Below, piece after piece: positions 45,872 to 63,931 of a DNA stretch of 64,000 bases. A model generated the notes under the pieces. That model made no database searches, was not told where the DNA came from, and was given only the letters and a program-made list of their open reading frames with translations. The stretch is taken from positions 44,489,066 through 44,553,065 of the forward strand of contig JAPXFY010000031.1 of NCBI GenBank assembly GCA_030674185.1, given 5' to 3'. This DNA comes from Monoplex corrugatus. Its lineage: Eukaryota; Mollusca; Gastropoda; Littorinimorpha; Ranellidae. A program made the translations under genes and the position numbers. Every line of letters starts with the position of its first letter. Position 1 is the first letter of the stretch.

Positions 45872-47005
45872 TCAGCTACGTACACTGTCCTCAGCACCTG
45901 ACAGACGATTAGAAATAATCAGAGCATCCAATTCTGAGGTATCACTAACATCTACATCTGCATCTGCCGTTTCTTCTGGTCCGGTGTCCCTTGCAGTCAA
46001 GTCATGATCCCGACTCAACAACTTTTCTTTGTCTGGTTCCACCAGACCGGAATCAGTTGCCTTGTCCAGCAATGCATCAGTATCTGAATCTGAAGGCACC
46101 TCCTCTTCTGGCTCATCAAGGGTATTCAGGTCCAGCGAGTCCCTATGATTTTTTGTACCGTTGGGCACAAGGCCGCTTTCTGAAGCAGGAGTGTTGAGCT
46201 GTGTGGCAACACCGGAAGTCATGTCGCCCAGATCGCTGTTACTCCCGTTCAGATCAGTACCAATGCCAGACTCCACACGTGGCAACAGCTGCGTCACTTC
46301 GTTGTCTCCCTTGCCTTCATCTTCTGTCTCCCCCTCTTCCTGCAACTGATTGGTCATGTTGGCAGCCGGCAGGAAGTTGCTACGAGGGGCAGGCGTTGAG
46401 GCCGTCTGAGCTGAGGGATCTTCGGCAAAGACATCGTCGTCCAGAGATGTGTCCGTCATGGCTGACCTGTTCAGAGGGTTTGAGGATGCATCAGGAACAC
46501 GAAGGACAGAGTTTTGGGCAGGGGGCTGCAATATAATGACAGGTTCTTGTTTAGGAGCAGCTGTCATTTCTTCATTGTCCGGTGATACTTCTATCTTTTC
46601 AGGTTGTGGGTCATCATTTTCCTTGCTTTCCTCATCACCACTTTTATCATCATTGGCATTGTCATCTTCATCCTCCTCTCCACTTCGATATTTCAGCAAA
46701 CTATGGAAGCTTTCAGCGAAAGCGAGGGGCGCTGACAGATTCATGTCATCAAGAATGGATGGTGTTTTGGGCACTTTGTTGTTGGAGTTTCTGGCAAACA
46801 TATCCGAGTCCGCTACAGACTCGATGCCACTGCTACGTTTACTGTTGAGACGTTCATGGTTGTTGTACGCCTCTGCAGCGACGCTGGCCAGGTGATCAGC
46901 ATCGGCTGTCCCTGTCTGTTGGACCATGTCATAGAATAATCCAGAACCACGCTGCAGCAGGAGGTGAGGAGCCTCGAACTCCATGATCCGTCCTTCAGCC
47001 AGAAC
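45872..47005 (-). CDS. ABCC4: ABCC4/MRP4-like transporter: last exon with long acidic tail
   Basis: Opens VLAEGRIMEFEAPHLLLQRG and continues SGLFYDMVQQTGTADADHL. This matches the end of ABCC4/MRP4 NBD2 and its C-terminal helix region (VLDSGR..E...P..LLQ....LFY.MVQQ.G.A.A). MRP4 exports cyclic nucleotides, eicosanoids and conjugates from the plasma membrane. The acceptor is ACGTCCACAG, with the exon beginning GTT in phase 0; the stop is TGA at 45872-45874. About 310 further residues follow the family's normal end. They are rich in Asp/Glu/Ser (GEEDEDDNANDDKSGDEESK), have no predicted fold and end SGAEDSVRS. Human ABCC4 has only a short tail here, so the extension is unusual. Confidence 0.9.
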   Translation of the reverse strand, partial: VLAEGRIMEFEAPHLLLQRGSGLFYDMVQQTGTADADHLASVAAEAYNNHERLNSKRSSGIESVADSDMFARNSNNKVPKTPSILDDMNLSAPLAFAESFHSLLKYRSGEEDEDDNANDDKSGDEESKENDDPQPEKIEVSPDNEEMTAAPKQEPVIILQPPAQNSVLRVPDASSNPLNRSAMTDTSLDDDVFAEDPSAQTASTPAPRSNFLPAANMTNQLQEEGETEDEGKGDNEVTQLLPRVESGIGTDLNGSNSDLGDMTSGVATQLNTPASESGLVPNGTKNHRDSLDLNTLDEPEEEVPSDSDTDALLDKATDSGLVEPDKEKLLSRDHDLTARDTGPEETADADVDVSDTSELDALIISNRLSGAEDSVRS

Positions 47006-47490
47006 CTGTGGACGTCACATGTTCATCTTTAATCATCATGATCATCTATAGTAGTATCACAACCTGTGGACGTCACATGTTTAATCATCATGATCATCTT
47101 TAGTATTATCAACACCTGTGGACGTCACATGTTTATCTTTAATCATCATAATCATCTATAGTAGTATCACAACCTGTGGACGTCACATGTTTAATCATCA
47201 TGATCATCTTTAGTATTATCAACACCTGTGGACGTCACATGTTTATCTTTAATCATCATAATCATCTATAGTAGTATCACAACCTGTGGACGTCACATGT
47301 TTAATCATCATGATCATCTATAGTATTATCAACACCTGTGGACGTCACATGTTTATCTTTAATCATCATAATCATCTATAGTAGTATCACAACCTGTGGA
47401 CGACACATGTTTAATCATCATGATCATCTTTAGTATTATCAACACCTGTGGACGTCACATGTTTATCTTTAATCATCATAATCATCTATA
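47006..47490. repeat. Minisatellite starting at the ABCC4-like acceptor, right of last exon
   Basis: Alternating units of about 51-58 bp: CCTGTGGACGTCACATGTTT, ATCTTTAATCATCATAATCA and TCTATAGTAGTATCACAA. The first unit begins at the splice acceptor itself: CCTGTGGACGT is the reverse complement of ACGTCCACAGG. The array is cut at 47490 by a 2.6-kb insertion and continues at 50113. Confidence 0.95.
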
Positions 47491-50112
47491 TGTAACAGAG
47501 TGCCTTGCTCTGTTACGATCTTTCCCATTTACCTACAACGCTCAAAGGCAACACTGTGTAGCGTGCTTGCCTAGATCAAAAACGCCTTGCATTCTCTTGG
47601 CCTAATTATACTGGTATTTCACAGCCTCTGCCTATCCATAGCTATGCATTAATTATTCCAAAGATCTAACCAATACATGACGCATATAGATAACACACTG
47701 CTATACAATGAGCAGATCTACAATGTGTAATGTATTCTGAAGCGGGCCTACAACAAGATTTTGTCGTCATCTCCACAGTATTACGTTGTCGTCCTACAGA
47801 ACGTAGAGGAGACAGTCTTTAATCTATGCCACCTCCCGCCAATTGTAGTACAACCACCGTTCTAATAGCCGTTGTGTGACCCGCGGAAACCCACGTACAA
47901 TGACCACAGGTTATCTTGCGGTGTATGGAGCCCCGGGTGGACTGTCTTTGTTTCATGCCGCCCTTCGGTGTTTGTGGCGTAATAGCCAATAGCCACCAAC
48001 AAAACCACCAGACGAGTATGCCGGTTGTGTGTACCGAGGCACTGCACTTATGTAAGACCTCCATTAATTAGACCTCCATTAATTTCAAACAGAGTTGACT
48101 TTTCGCCACGCCCCAAGTGTTGAGTGATTGGGTAGGTGAGAACAACCAATCAGACCTTATTATCTGAAAGGTTTGAAAGTATGACCATGCTCGGTTCCCA
48201 AAGTATAAAATAACAAGGCGCGTCATAGCGTGTGCTTTTACGCCGCCACTCTCAGTCTCACCAGAGGTGCCCTTCCCTGCCACCACTCTTGATCTCACAG
48301 CAGGTGATCAACTTCACGGCGTTACTGTAGTAAGTTCTGGATTTTTATCACTTTATTATAATTTGTCATTTGCAGTAAGCTTAGACTTTAGTGTCTCTTA
48401 TTTCTTTAGATTCTAGCTCGAGTCTATTGAGTACCGCGCTAGATTTGCAGAATTCGCACAGCGAGAAAGTATGTTTTGATCTAAACGATGTGCTATCTCA
48501 CAAGATCTGTAGCACTTAGCGAGGCGGCCACCATCGTGAAGATGGAAGTGAGATTTAAATGTAATAACCACTATAGATTTAGCCCCTATTTTCATGTGGC
48601 TATTGTAGGACTATGGACAACCATATTCTGTCAAAAGCCAAGATACAAGGCATTGTTGTGCAGAGGAAGAGTATTTTATACTTGACAAGGTTGTATTTTT
48701 ACATACTGACATGATGACTGATGAAACACGTGCTCAGCTAATTGATCTGTTTAGTGTATCCCTTAGCTGATCAGAACCATTGATAATCATGTATAGAGTG
48801 TTGTTTTGATGACATGGTTTAATAGTAATATGCTATACTATTTTGTTATCATTATCTCTAGCACTTGATCTAGAATTATATTTAATCACATAGAGCTAAT
48901 GGGTAATAGATTACTCAAGTGTGTTGTTCTCTCAACACTGCTGACTGCTATTTGGTTAGGTGCTGTTTGTGATGACATAGTTCTCATTGTCAAATAGGCC
49001 TACTATGTCATCACCACTGAATATTAACTGTCTGAAAGCTACCAGGATGCAATTGCATTATTGTGAACTATTTTATACTTGATAATGTTGTATGTGTGTA
49101 CATAATGGTAGTTGATGAAACATGTGCTCAGCGAATTGATCCAATTGTTGTATCCCTTGTCTGCTCAGCACCACCACTAATCATTATTGAATGTTGCTTT
49201 GATGACATAGCTTGATTAGTAATATGCTATGCTATTTTGTCATCACTATCTCTAGCACTAGACATAGAATTACACATAACTACATGGAGCAAATATTTAA
49301 TGGATGACTCAAGTGTGTTGACTGCTATTCAGTAAGGTAGACCTACTGTTTGTGACGACAGCTCCCATAGTCAAATACTGTTTGTCGTCACCACTGAATA
49401 TTAACTGTCCAATAGCTGCCCACTCAGATGTTATGTTACAACTTACTCAGCCCATGGCAGCCAAACAGCTTAATATGACTGTACATGATTTTGCCAGTAC
49501 ATTATTGGAGGTCTAGCCTATGCTAATGCTATTGAACAAGCAGTATGGTAGTTACCCTCAACTTATCAAAGGGTTACTCAAGTTTTGTTATCAATTATTT
49601 GTTCCATGTTTACAAGTGCTAGTGCTTTAGAGTGTAAATATTGACACCACATATTTTGGTATAATGTAGTACCTCTTTACACAACATTTTGTTATCAATT
49701 ATTTGTTACATGTTTATAAATGCTAGTGCTTTTGTTTGTAAATGTAGACATCTTCTGTTAGAATGTAGTAGTTCACTCTTGTACATTGACATTGTTATTT
49801 CACAAAATGTGTACTTTGTCATTGTATTTATGAAACCTATTTTGTGTCTTACAGGCACTGTCTTCTTTGACTCCTTCTTACCTGTCTCCTTCCTCGTCTT
49901 CTTTTCTCAATAATAAAGAGTCAAGTAGCGAAACGAGGACTTGTCTTTTGATTGAGAGACTTCCCTTTCTGCTCTGGATTATAGGACCACCACAGCAATC
50001 ATCACCAAACCCCTTAACCCACTCATCCATCTCACCTGGCGCTGCGATATCATCAATATCCATCACCAAACCCCCCCCCCCCCCCCCCCCCCTTAAACAC
50101 GAGTCCATCACA
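47491..50112 (+). mobile_element. Solo-LTR-like element inserted in the minisatellite
   Basis: A 2,622-bp block that interrupts the array. It starts TGTAACAGAGTGCC, ends ATCACA (TG...CA), and is flanked by TATA on both sides (47487-47490 and 50113-50116). Removing it with one TATA restores an intact array unit. Promoter-like TATAAAATA lies at 48205-48213 and a polyadenylation-type AATAATAAAG at 49908-49917. These, with TG...CA ends and a 4-bp target duplication, fit a solo LTR of a retrotransposon. No gag/pol or primer-binding site is present. The first 30 bp form a hairpin (GTAACAGAG/CTCTGTTAC). A C homopolymer lies at 50071-50092. It sits antisense to the host gene. Confidence 0.8.
48685..49420. 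repeat. Diverged tandem duplication inside the LTR-like element
   Basis: 48685-49045 and 49075-49420 share, in order: ACTTGA.AA.GTTGTAT, GATGAAAC, GTGCTCAGC, TTGATC, TAATATGCTAT, CATTATCTCTAGCACT, GACTGCTATT and TCACCACTGAATATTAACTG. A further pair, TTTTGTTATCAATTATTTGT at 49576 and 49688, continues the pattern on a smaller scale. Confidence 0.88.
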
Positions 50113-51010
50113 TATAGTAGTATCACAACTTGTGGACGACACATGTTTAATCATCATGATCATCTTTAGTATTATCAACACCTGTGGACGTCACATGTTT
50201 ATCTTTAATCATCATAATCATCTATAGTAGTATCACAACCTGTGGACGACACATGTTTATCTTTAATCATCATGATCATCTTTAGTATTATCAACACCTG
50301 TGGACGTCACATGTTTATCTTTAATCATCATAATCATCTATAGTAGTATCACAACCTGTGGACGACACATGTTTAATCATCATGATCATCTATAGTATTA
50401 TCAACACCTGTGGACGTCACATGTTTATCTTTAATCATCATAATCATCTATAGTATTATCAACACCTGTGGACGACACATTTATCTTTACTCATCATAAT
50501 CATCTATAGTATTATCAACGCCTGTGGACGACACATGTTTAATCATCATAATCATCTATAGTATTATCAACACCTGTGGACGACATGTTTAATCATCATA
50601 ATCATCTATAGTATTATCAACACCTGTGGACGACACATGTTTATCTTTAATCATCATAATCATCTATAGTATTATCAACACCTGTGGACGACACATATTT
50701 ATCTTTAATCATCATAATCATCTATAGTATTATCAACATCTGTGGACGACACATGTTTAATCATCATAATCATCTATAGTATTATCAACACCTGTGGACG
50801 ACACATGTTTATCTTTAATCATCATAATCATCTATAATTTTATCAACACCTGTGGACGACACATGTTTATCTTTAATCATCATAATCATCTATAGTATTA
50901 TCAACACCTGTGGACGACACATGTTCAATCATCATAATAATCTATAGTAGTATCAGAACCTGTGGACATCAAATGTTTACACCTGTTTTATCTTTAATCA
51001 TCATAATCAT
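50113..51010. repeat. Minisatellite, continuation right of the LTR-like element
   Basis: Same family as 47006-47490, here mostly with GGACGACACATG rather than GGACGTCACATG and with AGTATTATCAACA rather than AGTAGTATCACAA. The right end decays at 50940-51010. Confidence 0.95.
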
Positions 51011-51279
51011 CATTCTACACTCTAGAAACACAAATAGTTGTAGCAGCATCAGATGAGGATAGTACAGAAAAGAGGTAAGGCAGATATTTTGATACTTAAG
51101 ACAAACTGAAACACGACTCAAACACCAGAAAACCACAGGCAGAAGCCAGATATTTCTTTGTGCCTTCGTGTCAGAGGTTCTTACATACAGATTGATAAAC
51201 AGACTTGTACATTCAAGGTTTTAAAGAGTTTTTTTCATTGAGACACAGCTTATAATGAAAGTCATGCTGAGCTGTTCAG
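51011..51279. other. ABCC4-like intron, nothing recognised
   Basis: Short unique-looking stretch between the minisatellite and the LINE fossil. Confidence 0.6.
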
Positions 51280-52440
51280 GTATTTGACAGATCATCCCAT
51301 CAAGCAGAAGTTGGATGGTCTCACCAGCAATCACCTGACACACACAGTGTGTCCATGACAGTAAGAGACTACCATGGCAACATCAGCAAGCCCCTGCCAA
51401 TGGAGACACTTTAACCCTCTTCCTTGGAACTTGAACCCTCTCCTCTAGAACTGCCAGAAATATGGAACCAGAACAGTTAGACAATGACATTCACACTTAC
51501 ATCCCCCACATCATCTCAGCAGAAATACAAGATAATACAGTATGCCAGGCTGTCATGCTGGCCATGGAGAGCATCACTCAGAGGAGGCACATATACATGT
51601 AGACGTGGATGGGTCAGCCCCCAATGCTGTGACTGATGTGAGGCCTGGTATCCTCATCAACATCCCAGGGACTGAAAACATGACTGCCAGTGTTCCTACA
51701 GGCCAACACTGCACCAACTACTACACAGGAGGAGGCAATCTAGCAAGCAACTTGCATGATTATACAGATGACACACACTATCAAGTGGTCTTGTCTCAGA
51801 TGCCCTCTACATTCCCCACATCCTGATAAATGACAAGCTCCACCACCTGACCAAGGCCTTCCAACAAGTCAGAGCAAACATTAGAGTCATCATCTAGTGT
51901 CTCCTCCACACTGTAGACACCAGGTACATCTAGTGTCTCCTCCACACTGTAGACACCAGGTAATCAAACAGCAGACAATCTACCAAAAAGAGGAGCCCGG
52001 AAGACCAACCAGACAACAGCATCAGCTACATCAGGAGTATATCAAATCACTCTAAGCCACAAGCAGAAAAGGACGACTATCACCTGTCCAGACAACAGCA
52101 AGTGTTTCTGATGAGGTTCAACACTGACCACAACTGGCTCAACAACAATATAAACTGCACGTTGGAAGTGACACCATCACCAACTGGCCCCTGTGTCAAG
52201 CGACCAAACAGCTATGCAAAGACTGCAGCGACATCACCATAGACATGGCCGACCACATTCTGACCACCCACCTCCACAGTAGTTGGCAGGAACAGGAAAC
52301 CAAATGGCCACATTCATTGCCAGATGTGGTCTGACCATGTAGATGGCAACGGAGAGAAGATGATGAAAAAAGATAAAAGTCCATCTTGCAGGACGTACAA
52401 TACAAATATACCATTCTACTGAACATGTGATCCAAACTTG
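51280..52440 (+). mobile_element. Degenerate LINE: RNase H-like region and C-terminal end
   Basis: Frames are broken, but the order of motifs is recognisable. HVDVDGSAPNAVTD, GILINIPGTENMTASVPTGQ and HCTNY resemble an RNase H-like domain (DGSA...G.GI). HYQVVLSQMPS follows, then LHHLTKAFQQVRANIRVII. GNQTADNLPKRGA matches the GNE.AD.LAK.GA motif. RFNTDHNWLNNNI and CPC-like remnants follow, as in LINEs whose last part reads LRTGHN.LN....R. Stops and frameshifts throughout make it a fossil. It lies in an intron of the ABCC4-like gene, antisense to it. Confidence 0.72.
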
Positions 52441-53070
52441 GTCAAAAAAAAAAAGAAAAATTATAAATATTACTCATAATTCCTCACTATGCAAGACCAG
52501 TGATCCAAATCTAGTAAAGCAGCTCCATCAATAAACGCAACTGGAAAAAAGAACCTGAGATAAAATGATAAAAAAAAAAAAACAATCAAACAAGATGATC
52601 AAGCTATTCTAACAAACCTTTTTTATACAAAATTATTACAGAAAATAAAGACTCTATTTCTCTAGATCACTGCGACCTTGATGAAACTTTAGTTGAATAA
52701 CACCTGACGTACATCAAGGCCAAAGGAAGAATGTCACAACAGTGAAAAACACATTTTAAATATTCTTACAAGTCCTCAAGGTGCTGTTCACACATGACCT
52801 TTTTGAGCACTTTTGGTCTTTGTGAACTTGACCTTGAAGCTTCACTTTCAAACTTATGCTTTCAGGACTCCTCAACAGCCCACAGCTTTGACCAACATTT
52901 GATAAAGGTCTACACATATAGAAAAGCTGAGAAAATCTTTTTCATACATTTCTGTCTCTCACACACACACACACACACACAATCTCTAGTCGATATGGAA
53001 ACACTTTCCATTCTTTAACAGAAAGGAAAATTCAAAAAAAGGGACAGTGTTCATCTCTAAACAAGCCAGG
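52441..53070. other. ABCC4-like intron, no gene seen
   Basis: A-rich tracts lie at 52446-52460 and 52567-52582. A diverged dispersed repeat at 52835-52970 pairs with 43795-43930. A (CA)n run lies at 52961-52982. Confidence 0.65.
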
Positions 53071-53073
53071 AGA

Positions 53074-53228
53074 AGCAGCTTGACTCCTCTGACCTAAAGT
53101 GCCTAAGCAAGATCTTGGACATTAAGTGAAAAAGCTTTGTGACAAACAATAAAGCAGCTTGACTCCTCTGACCTAAAGTGTCTAAGCAAGATCTTGGACA
53201 TTAATAGAAAAGCTTTGTGACAAACAAT
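53074..53228. repeat. Tandem duplication of about 80 bp
   Basis: AGCAGCTTGACTCCTCTGAC, CTAAAGTG.CTAAGCAAGAT and CTTGGACATTAA...AAAAGC occur twice in succession (53076 and 53154) with few differences. A recent duplication. Confidence 0.92.
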
Positions 53229-53229
53229 A

Positions 53230-53520
53230 AAGCAAGGTCAAGAAACAAACAGACCCCAGTCACCAACATCATCTTCAAGCGTCAAGAGAGTTAGTAGAGC
53301 CATAGCCATCTTCCACAACTGCCAACCAAGACCTGAACTGGAACCCAAGACAGCACTGAAGGAAGGGAAGACCAAACATGAAGTGGCGTCAGACAGCTGA
53401 CAAAGACCTACAACTGGTGGACAGATGCTGGACGGATGCCCTCAGACTCTCTGCAGACCTGACACCCTGGAGCGCTCTTGTCGCCTTATATGTCACACAA
53501 CGTGGCAATATGTAAGTTCA
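53230..53520 (+). mobile_element. LINE C-terminal tail fragment
   Basis: Translates around GRPNMKWRQTADKDLQLVDR, CWTDALRLSADLTPW and SALVALYVTQRGN. This matches the tail many non-LTR endonuclease/reverse transcriptases share (G.P...W.......DL......W..A...A.DR..WR.LV.A). Only this last part remains. Confidence 0.7.
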
Positions 53521-53610
53521 TCTCTATTCTTTAAAATAAGTGAAATTTTAAAAACAGGGCAGCGTAACAGATCGAACACAGTATTCCCTGAGACAGCATC
53601 CTGAATTTCA

Positions 53611-54865
<1,255 letters not shown>

Positions 54866-54940
54866 TGTGTGTGTGTGTGTGTGTGTGTTCGTTCGTTCGT
54901 TCTTTAATTTAACGTCTGTTCACTATGAGTGATATTAGAC

Positions 54941-54978
<38 letters not shown>
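54866..54978. repeat. Microsatellite-flanked palindromic core
   Basis: (GT)n, then (GTTC)n at 54888-54901, then a core containing TTTAACGTCTGTTCACTATG and AGTGATATTAGACGGG at 54906-54941, then (GT)n again. The core is an imperfect palindrome: CGTCT opposes AGACG, and TCACT opposes AGTGA. I recall this kind of core beside microsatellites in mollusc DNA; that is memory, not a search. Confidence 0.75.
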
Positions 54979-60715
<5,737 letters not shown>

Positions 60716-60785
60716 ACTATCCCTTCAATAAACAGACTGTGGCCTACACTGAATATATTCCTATTTGTATTCTCCCATCCGTGTT

Positions 60786-60823
60786 TTGTGTTGTGTTGTG
60801 TGTGTGAGTGTGTTTATAAGAGA

Positions 60824-60882
<59 letters not shown>

Positions 60883-60942
60883 GTGTGTGTGTGTGTGAGT
60901 GTGTGTTTATAAGAGAATGTGCATGCGTGCGTGTGTAAGAGA

Positions 60943-60983
<41 letters not shown>

Positions 60984-61045
60984 TGTGTGTGTGTGTACGT
61001 GTGCGCGCGTGTGCATGTGTACATATGAAAGAGAGAGAGAGAGAG

Positions 61046-61119
<74 letters not shown>

Positions 61120-61140
61120 TGCGTGCGTGCGTGCGTGCAC
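60786..61140. repeat. Compound (GT)n/(GA)n microsatellite
   Basis: Long GT runs with GTTTATAAGAGAATGTG interruptions at 60811 and 60905, a (GA)n at 61029-61048 and a GTGC/GCGT transition at 61114-61150. All reading frames here are artefacts. Confidence 0.97.
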
Positions 61141-61289
61141 CCGTGCGTGCGTACAATGCACATATACGTGCACGTTTCTTCTGTATTGTTTGATGGTATT
61201 TTCTGTGCCACTGCAGCAAAAAACAAAAAACAAAAAAACATGCCAAAGACAGGCTTGTTATACTCTCACACACACACACACACACGTGT

Positions 61290-62065
61290 GCAGCCAGAAC
61301 AAAGGTCACCTACATGGAAGTGTTTCTGGAGAAAGATTCACACCTGTACAACCAGAACAAAGGTCACCTACATAAAAGTGTTTCTGGAGAAAAATTCACA
61401 CCTGTACAGCCAGATCAAAGGTCGCCTACATTAAACTGCTTCTGAAGAAAGATTCACACCTATGTAGCCAGACCAAGGTCACCTACATATAAATGTTTCT
61501 GCAGAAAGATTCACACCTGTACAGCCAGACCAAAGGTCACCTGCATAAAAGTATTTCTGGAGAAATATTCAAATCAGTACAACCAGACCAAAGATCACCT
61601 ACATAAAAAATTTTCTGGAGAAAGATTCACACCTGTACAGCCAGATCAAAGGTCACCTACATAAAAGTGTTTCCGGAGAAAGATTCACACCTATGCAGCC
61701 ACGATGAAAGTCATCTACATAAAAGTGTTTCTGGAGAAAGATTCACACCTGTACAACCAGATCAAAGGTCATCTACATAAACGTGTTTCTGGAGAAAGAT
61801 TTACACCTGTACAGCCAGACCAAAGGTCACCTGCATGAAAGCGTTTCTGGAGAAAGATTTGTATCAGTACAACCAGACCAAAGGTCACCTACATAAAAAG
61901 TTTTCTGGAGAAAGATTCACACCTGTACAGCCAGACCAAAGGTCACATACACAAAAAGTTTTCTGGAGAAAGATTCACACCTGTACAGCCAGATCAAAGG
62001 TCACCTACATAAAAGTGTTTTCGGAGAAAGATTCACACCTGTGCAGCCACGCTGAAGGTCATCTA
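61290..62065. repeat. 58-bp minisatellite
   Basis: About 13 diverged units: TTTCTGGAGAAAGATTCACA, CCTGTACAGCCAGACCAAAG and GTCACCTACATAAAAGTG. Substitutions are scattered, unlike the younger arrays. Its frames ([14 protein letters not shown] per unit) superficially recall a zinc-finger linker but have no Cys/His pattern. Confidence 0.94.
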
Positions 62066-62674
62066 CATATAAGTAGGTATTCCAAAGTGCTTTTCGCGGG
62101 TGGCGAAAAGTACGGCAAAGTGCAATTTTTCACTGGTTTTCAACTTGCTCGTTCTCAATAAAATGCAGTGTCAGAAATAAAAAACATAGATCATGTTGAT
62201 CTGTGATCCTTTAAGCTTTGTTTAAAGTCAAAATAAATCAATAAGTGTAACATTTACAGTTTGAAATATGCTTTTGATGATGGGTACTAAATTGCGATTT
62301 TGCTGCAACTGGAACGACGAAATCGGAACGCGGTTTTGACACCTACCTTGAAAACTCGCCTTGAGGAGACACGCTGGGTCAGATATCAACAAACCATTTA
62401 CACAGTCAAAAAGATGACTAAACTTGCTTTCATCCGATGTAAAAAGTGAACTGATAGGCTTCCATTTAGTCGGTCGTTTCGTGCGTTAAAAATTTCCGTC
62501 GATGATTTCGCAACCTTACTCAAAACCAATCTCGCCATATTTTCCACTGTGCAAAAGGTCAAGGTTTCAACTTTCAACTTCTGCTAGTTGCATACGGATT
62601 CAACCACTGGCTGTCTTCCTCGAGGACTGAGAAAAAGCAACATATTTTCGCTTTCTCTTAGCGTCTGACGCGCA
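62066..62674 (+). promoter_or_regulatory. Probable promoter and 5' leader of the right-hand gene
   Basis: CpG density rises compared with most of the window (62310-62520 and 62640-62674, e.g. TTAGTCGGTCGTTTCGTGCG), as expected near a start site. No convincing TATA box. The position is inferred only from the start codon at 62675 and this composition. Confidence 0.4.
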
Positions 62675-62777
62675 ATGGCGGACACGCGCGAAAATCGTTC
62701 GGGCGAGCACATGGACGTCGAAGTTTACGTCGACCGCTCCAGCCACGACGAATCAAGCGATCCAACTTATCTAGAGG
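62675..62777 (+). CDS. First coding exon of an unrecognised gene
   Basis: MADTRENRSGEHMDVEVYVD, RSSHDESSDPTYLE plus one base. The start ATG has a good context (CGCAATGG) and there is an upstream in-frame stop at 62666 (TGA). The donor is GTAAGT at 62778. High CpG and an acidic/Ser-rich N-terminus fit a real first exon. The exon at 63932 completes the split codon. I do not recognise the protein. It is on the opposite strand to the ABCC4-like gene and within or beyond its expected 5' part. Confidence 0.65.
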
Positions 62778-63931
62778 GTAAGTGAAATATCTTGCAGTTT
62801 GTTTACTATTACTTTTCAACATTTTGTTTCCTGATTTTAGAATATAATTGTTTGGAAAGCGCACAGCTGCAGCACCCACAGTATCATGAATATGTTAGAA
62901 GGTAGGGGTAGGTGACGGTTTGGGGTGCGGTAATTTTACAGAGAGCGAGATCAGGCATATGATTAAAGGTAAATGTTTACAAAAGATTTTTTTAATAATC
63001 CATGCCTTTATTATATTTATTTATAATGATGTTAATGAGAGATTAGCGATTTATTGTGGTCACGTGACCAACGCTTTGATCGATCGATAGTCGAATCGGC
63101 CGAGTGCCCTCCCTTGATTTCACTCGATCTGGTTCAGTGTCGTTCAATAATTTCACAATGTTACACATTTTTCTTTTCTGCCTTTGTGTAAACTTCCTGA
63201 ATGGTACCATTGAAACAATTTGCATGTTTATCAATCCTATTATTTTTAGGCCCAATATTATTATCACCTAGTTCAACAGCTTTAAAAGTTTATTATTATT
63301 ATTAATATTATCATATTTTTGTTATTGTTATTATTTTACTATCATTATTCATTATTATTTATCATTATTATTATCATTATTTCATTATTAGTTTACTATC
63401 ATTCATTACTATTTATTATCATTACTAATATTGTCATCAAAAATAATATTTAAAGTAAACAAAATAAAGTAGGCCTACCAGGTTAATGGGTTGGACACTA
63501 TGAATCTTCCTAACTAGGCCTATAGTGTTTATGAGATAAATTTTGTTGTGCTGATTTGAGTAGGCCTAAATGTATGGGACATTTTACTTTGCCCACTGCT
63601 TTGTGAGTTAGGGTAAGGTATTATAATTTTATTTTCAAAGCTGACAATAATACTGGTAGGCTTCTTACAGCTCCACACCAATCTCTCTCTCTCTTGATCC
63701 TTTCTCTCTTTGACAGGCAGGGAAGTTAATTGAGCAGGGTTACAAAAGTCCTTGTGTTCCTGCATGTTTTATGTTCTTGTTTTTTGGATTTGTTTTTGTT
63801 TTGGTCAGTATTTGCCTCTTGTTCTGTATGTATAGGCCTGTTTGTCCCTACAAATGGGATTTTCACATTACGCTACAGGATAGAACAGATAGATGTACTA
63901 ATACTTTCCTTCTACACTATTTTTCTCACAG
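62778..63931. other. First intron of the right-hand gene
   Basis: Contains a (TTATTA)-rich stretch at 63285-63445. GATCGATCGATAG lies at 63077, and TAGGCCTA-type words at 63470, 63517 and 63561. No other feature. Confidence 0.65.

Noticed and set aside
61290..62065. Zinc-finger-like linker repeat (SGERFTP)
   Set aside because: No Cys2-His2 spacing in any frame. It is a diverged 58-bp minisatellite.
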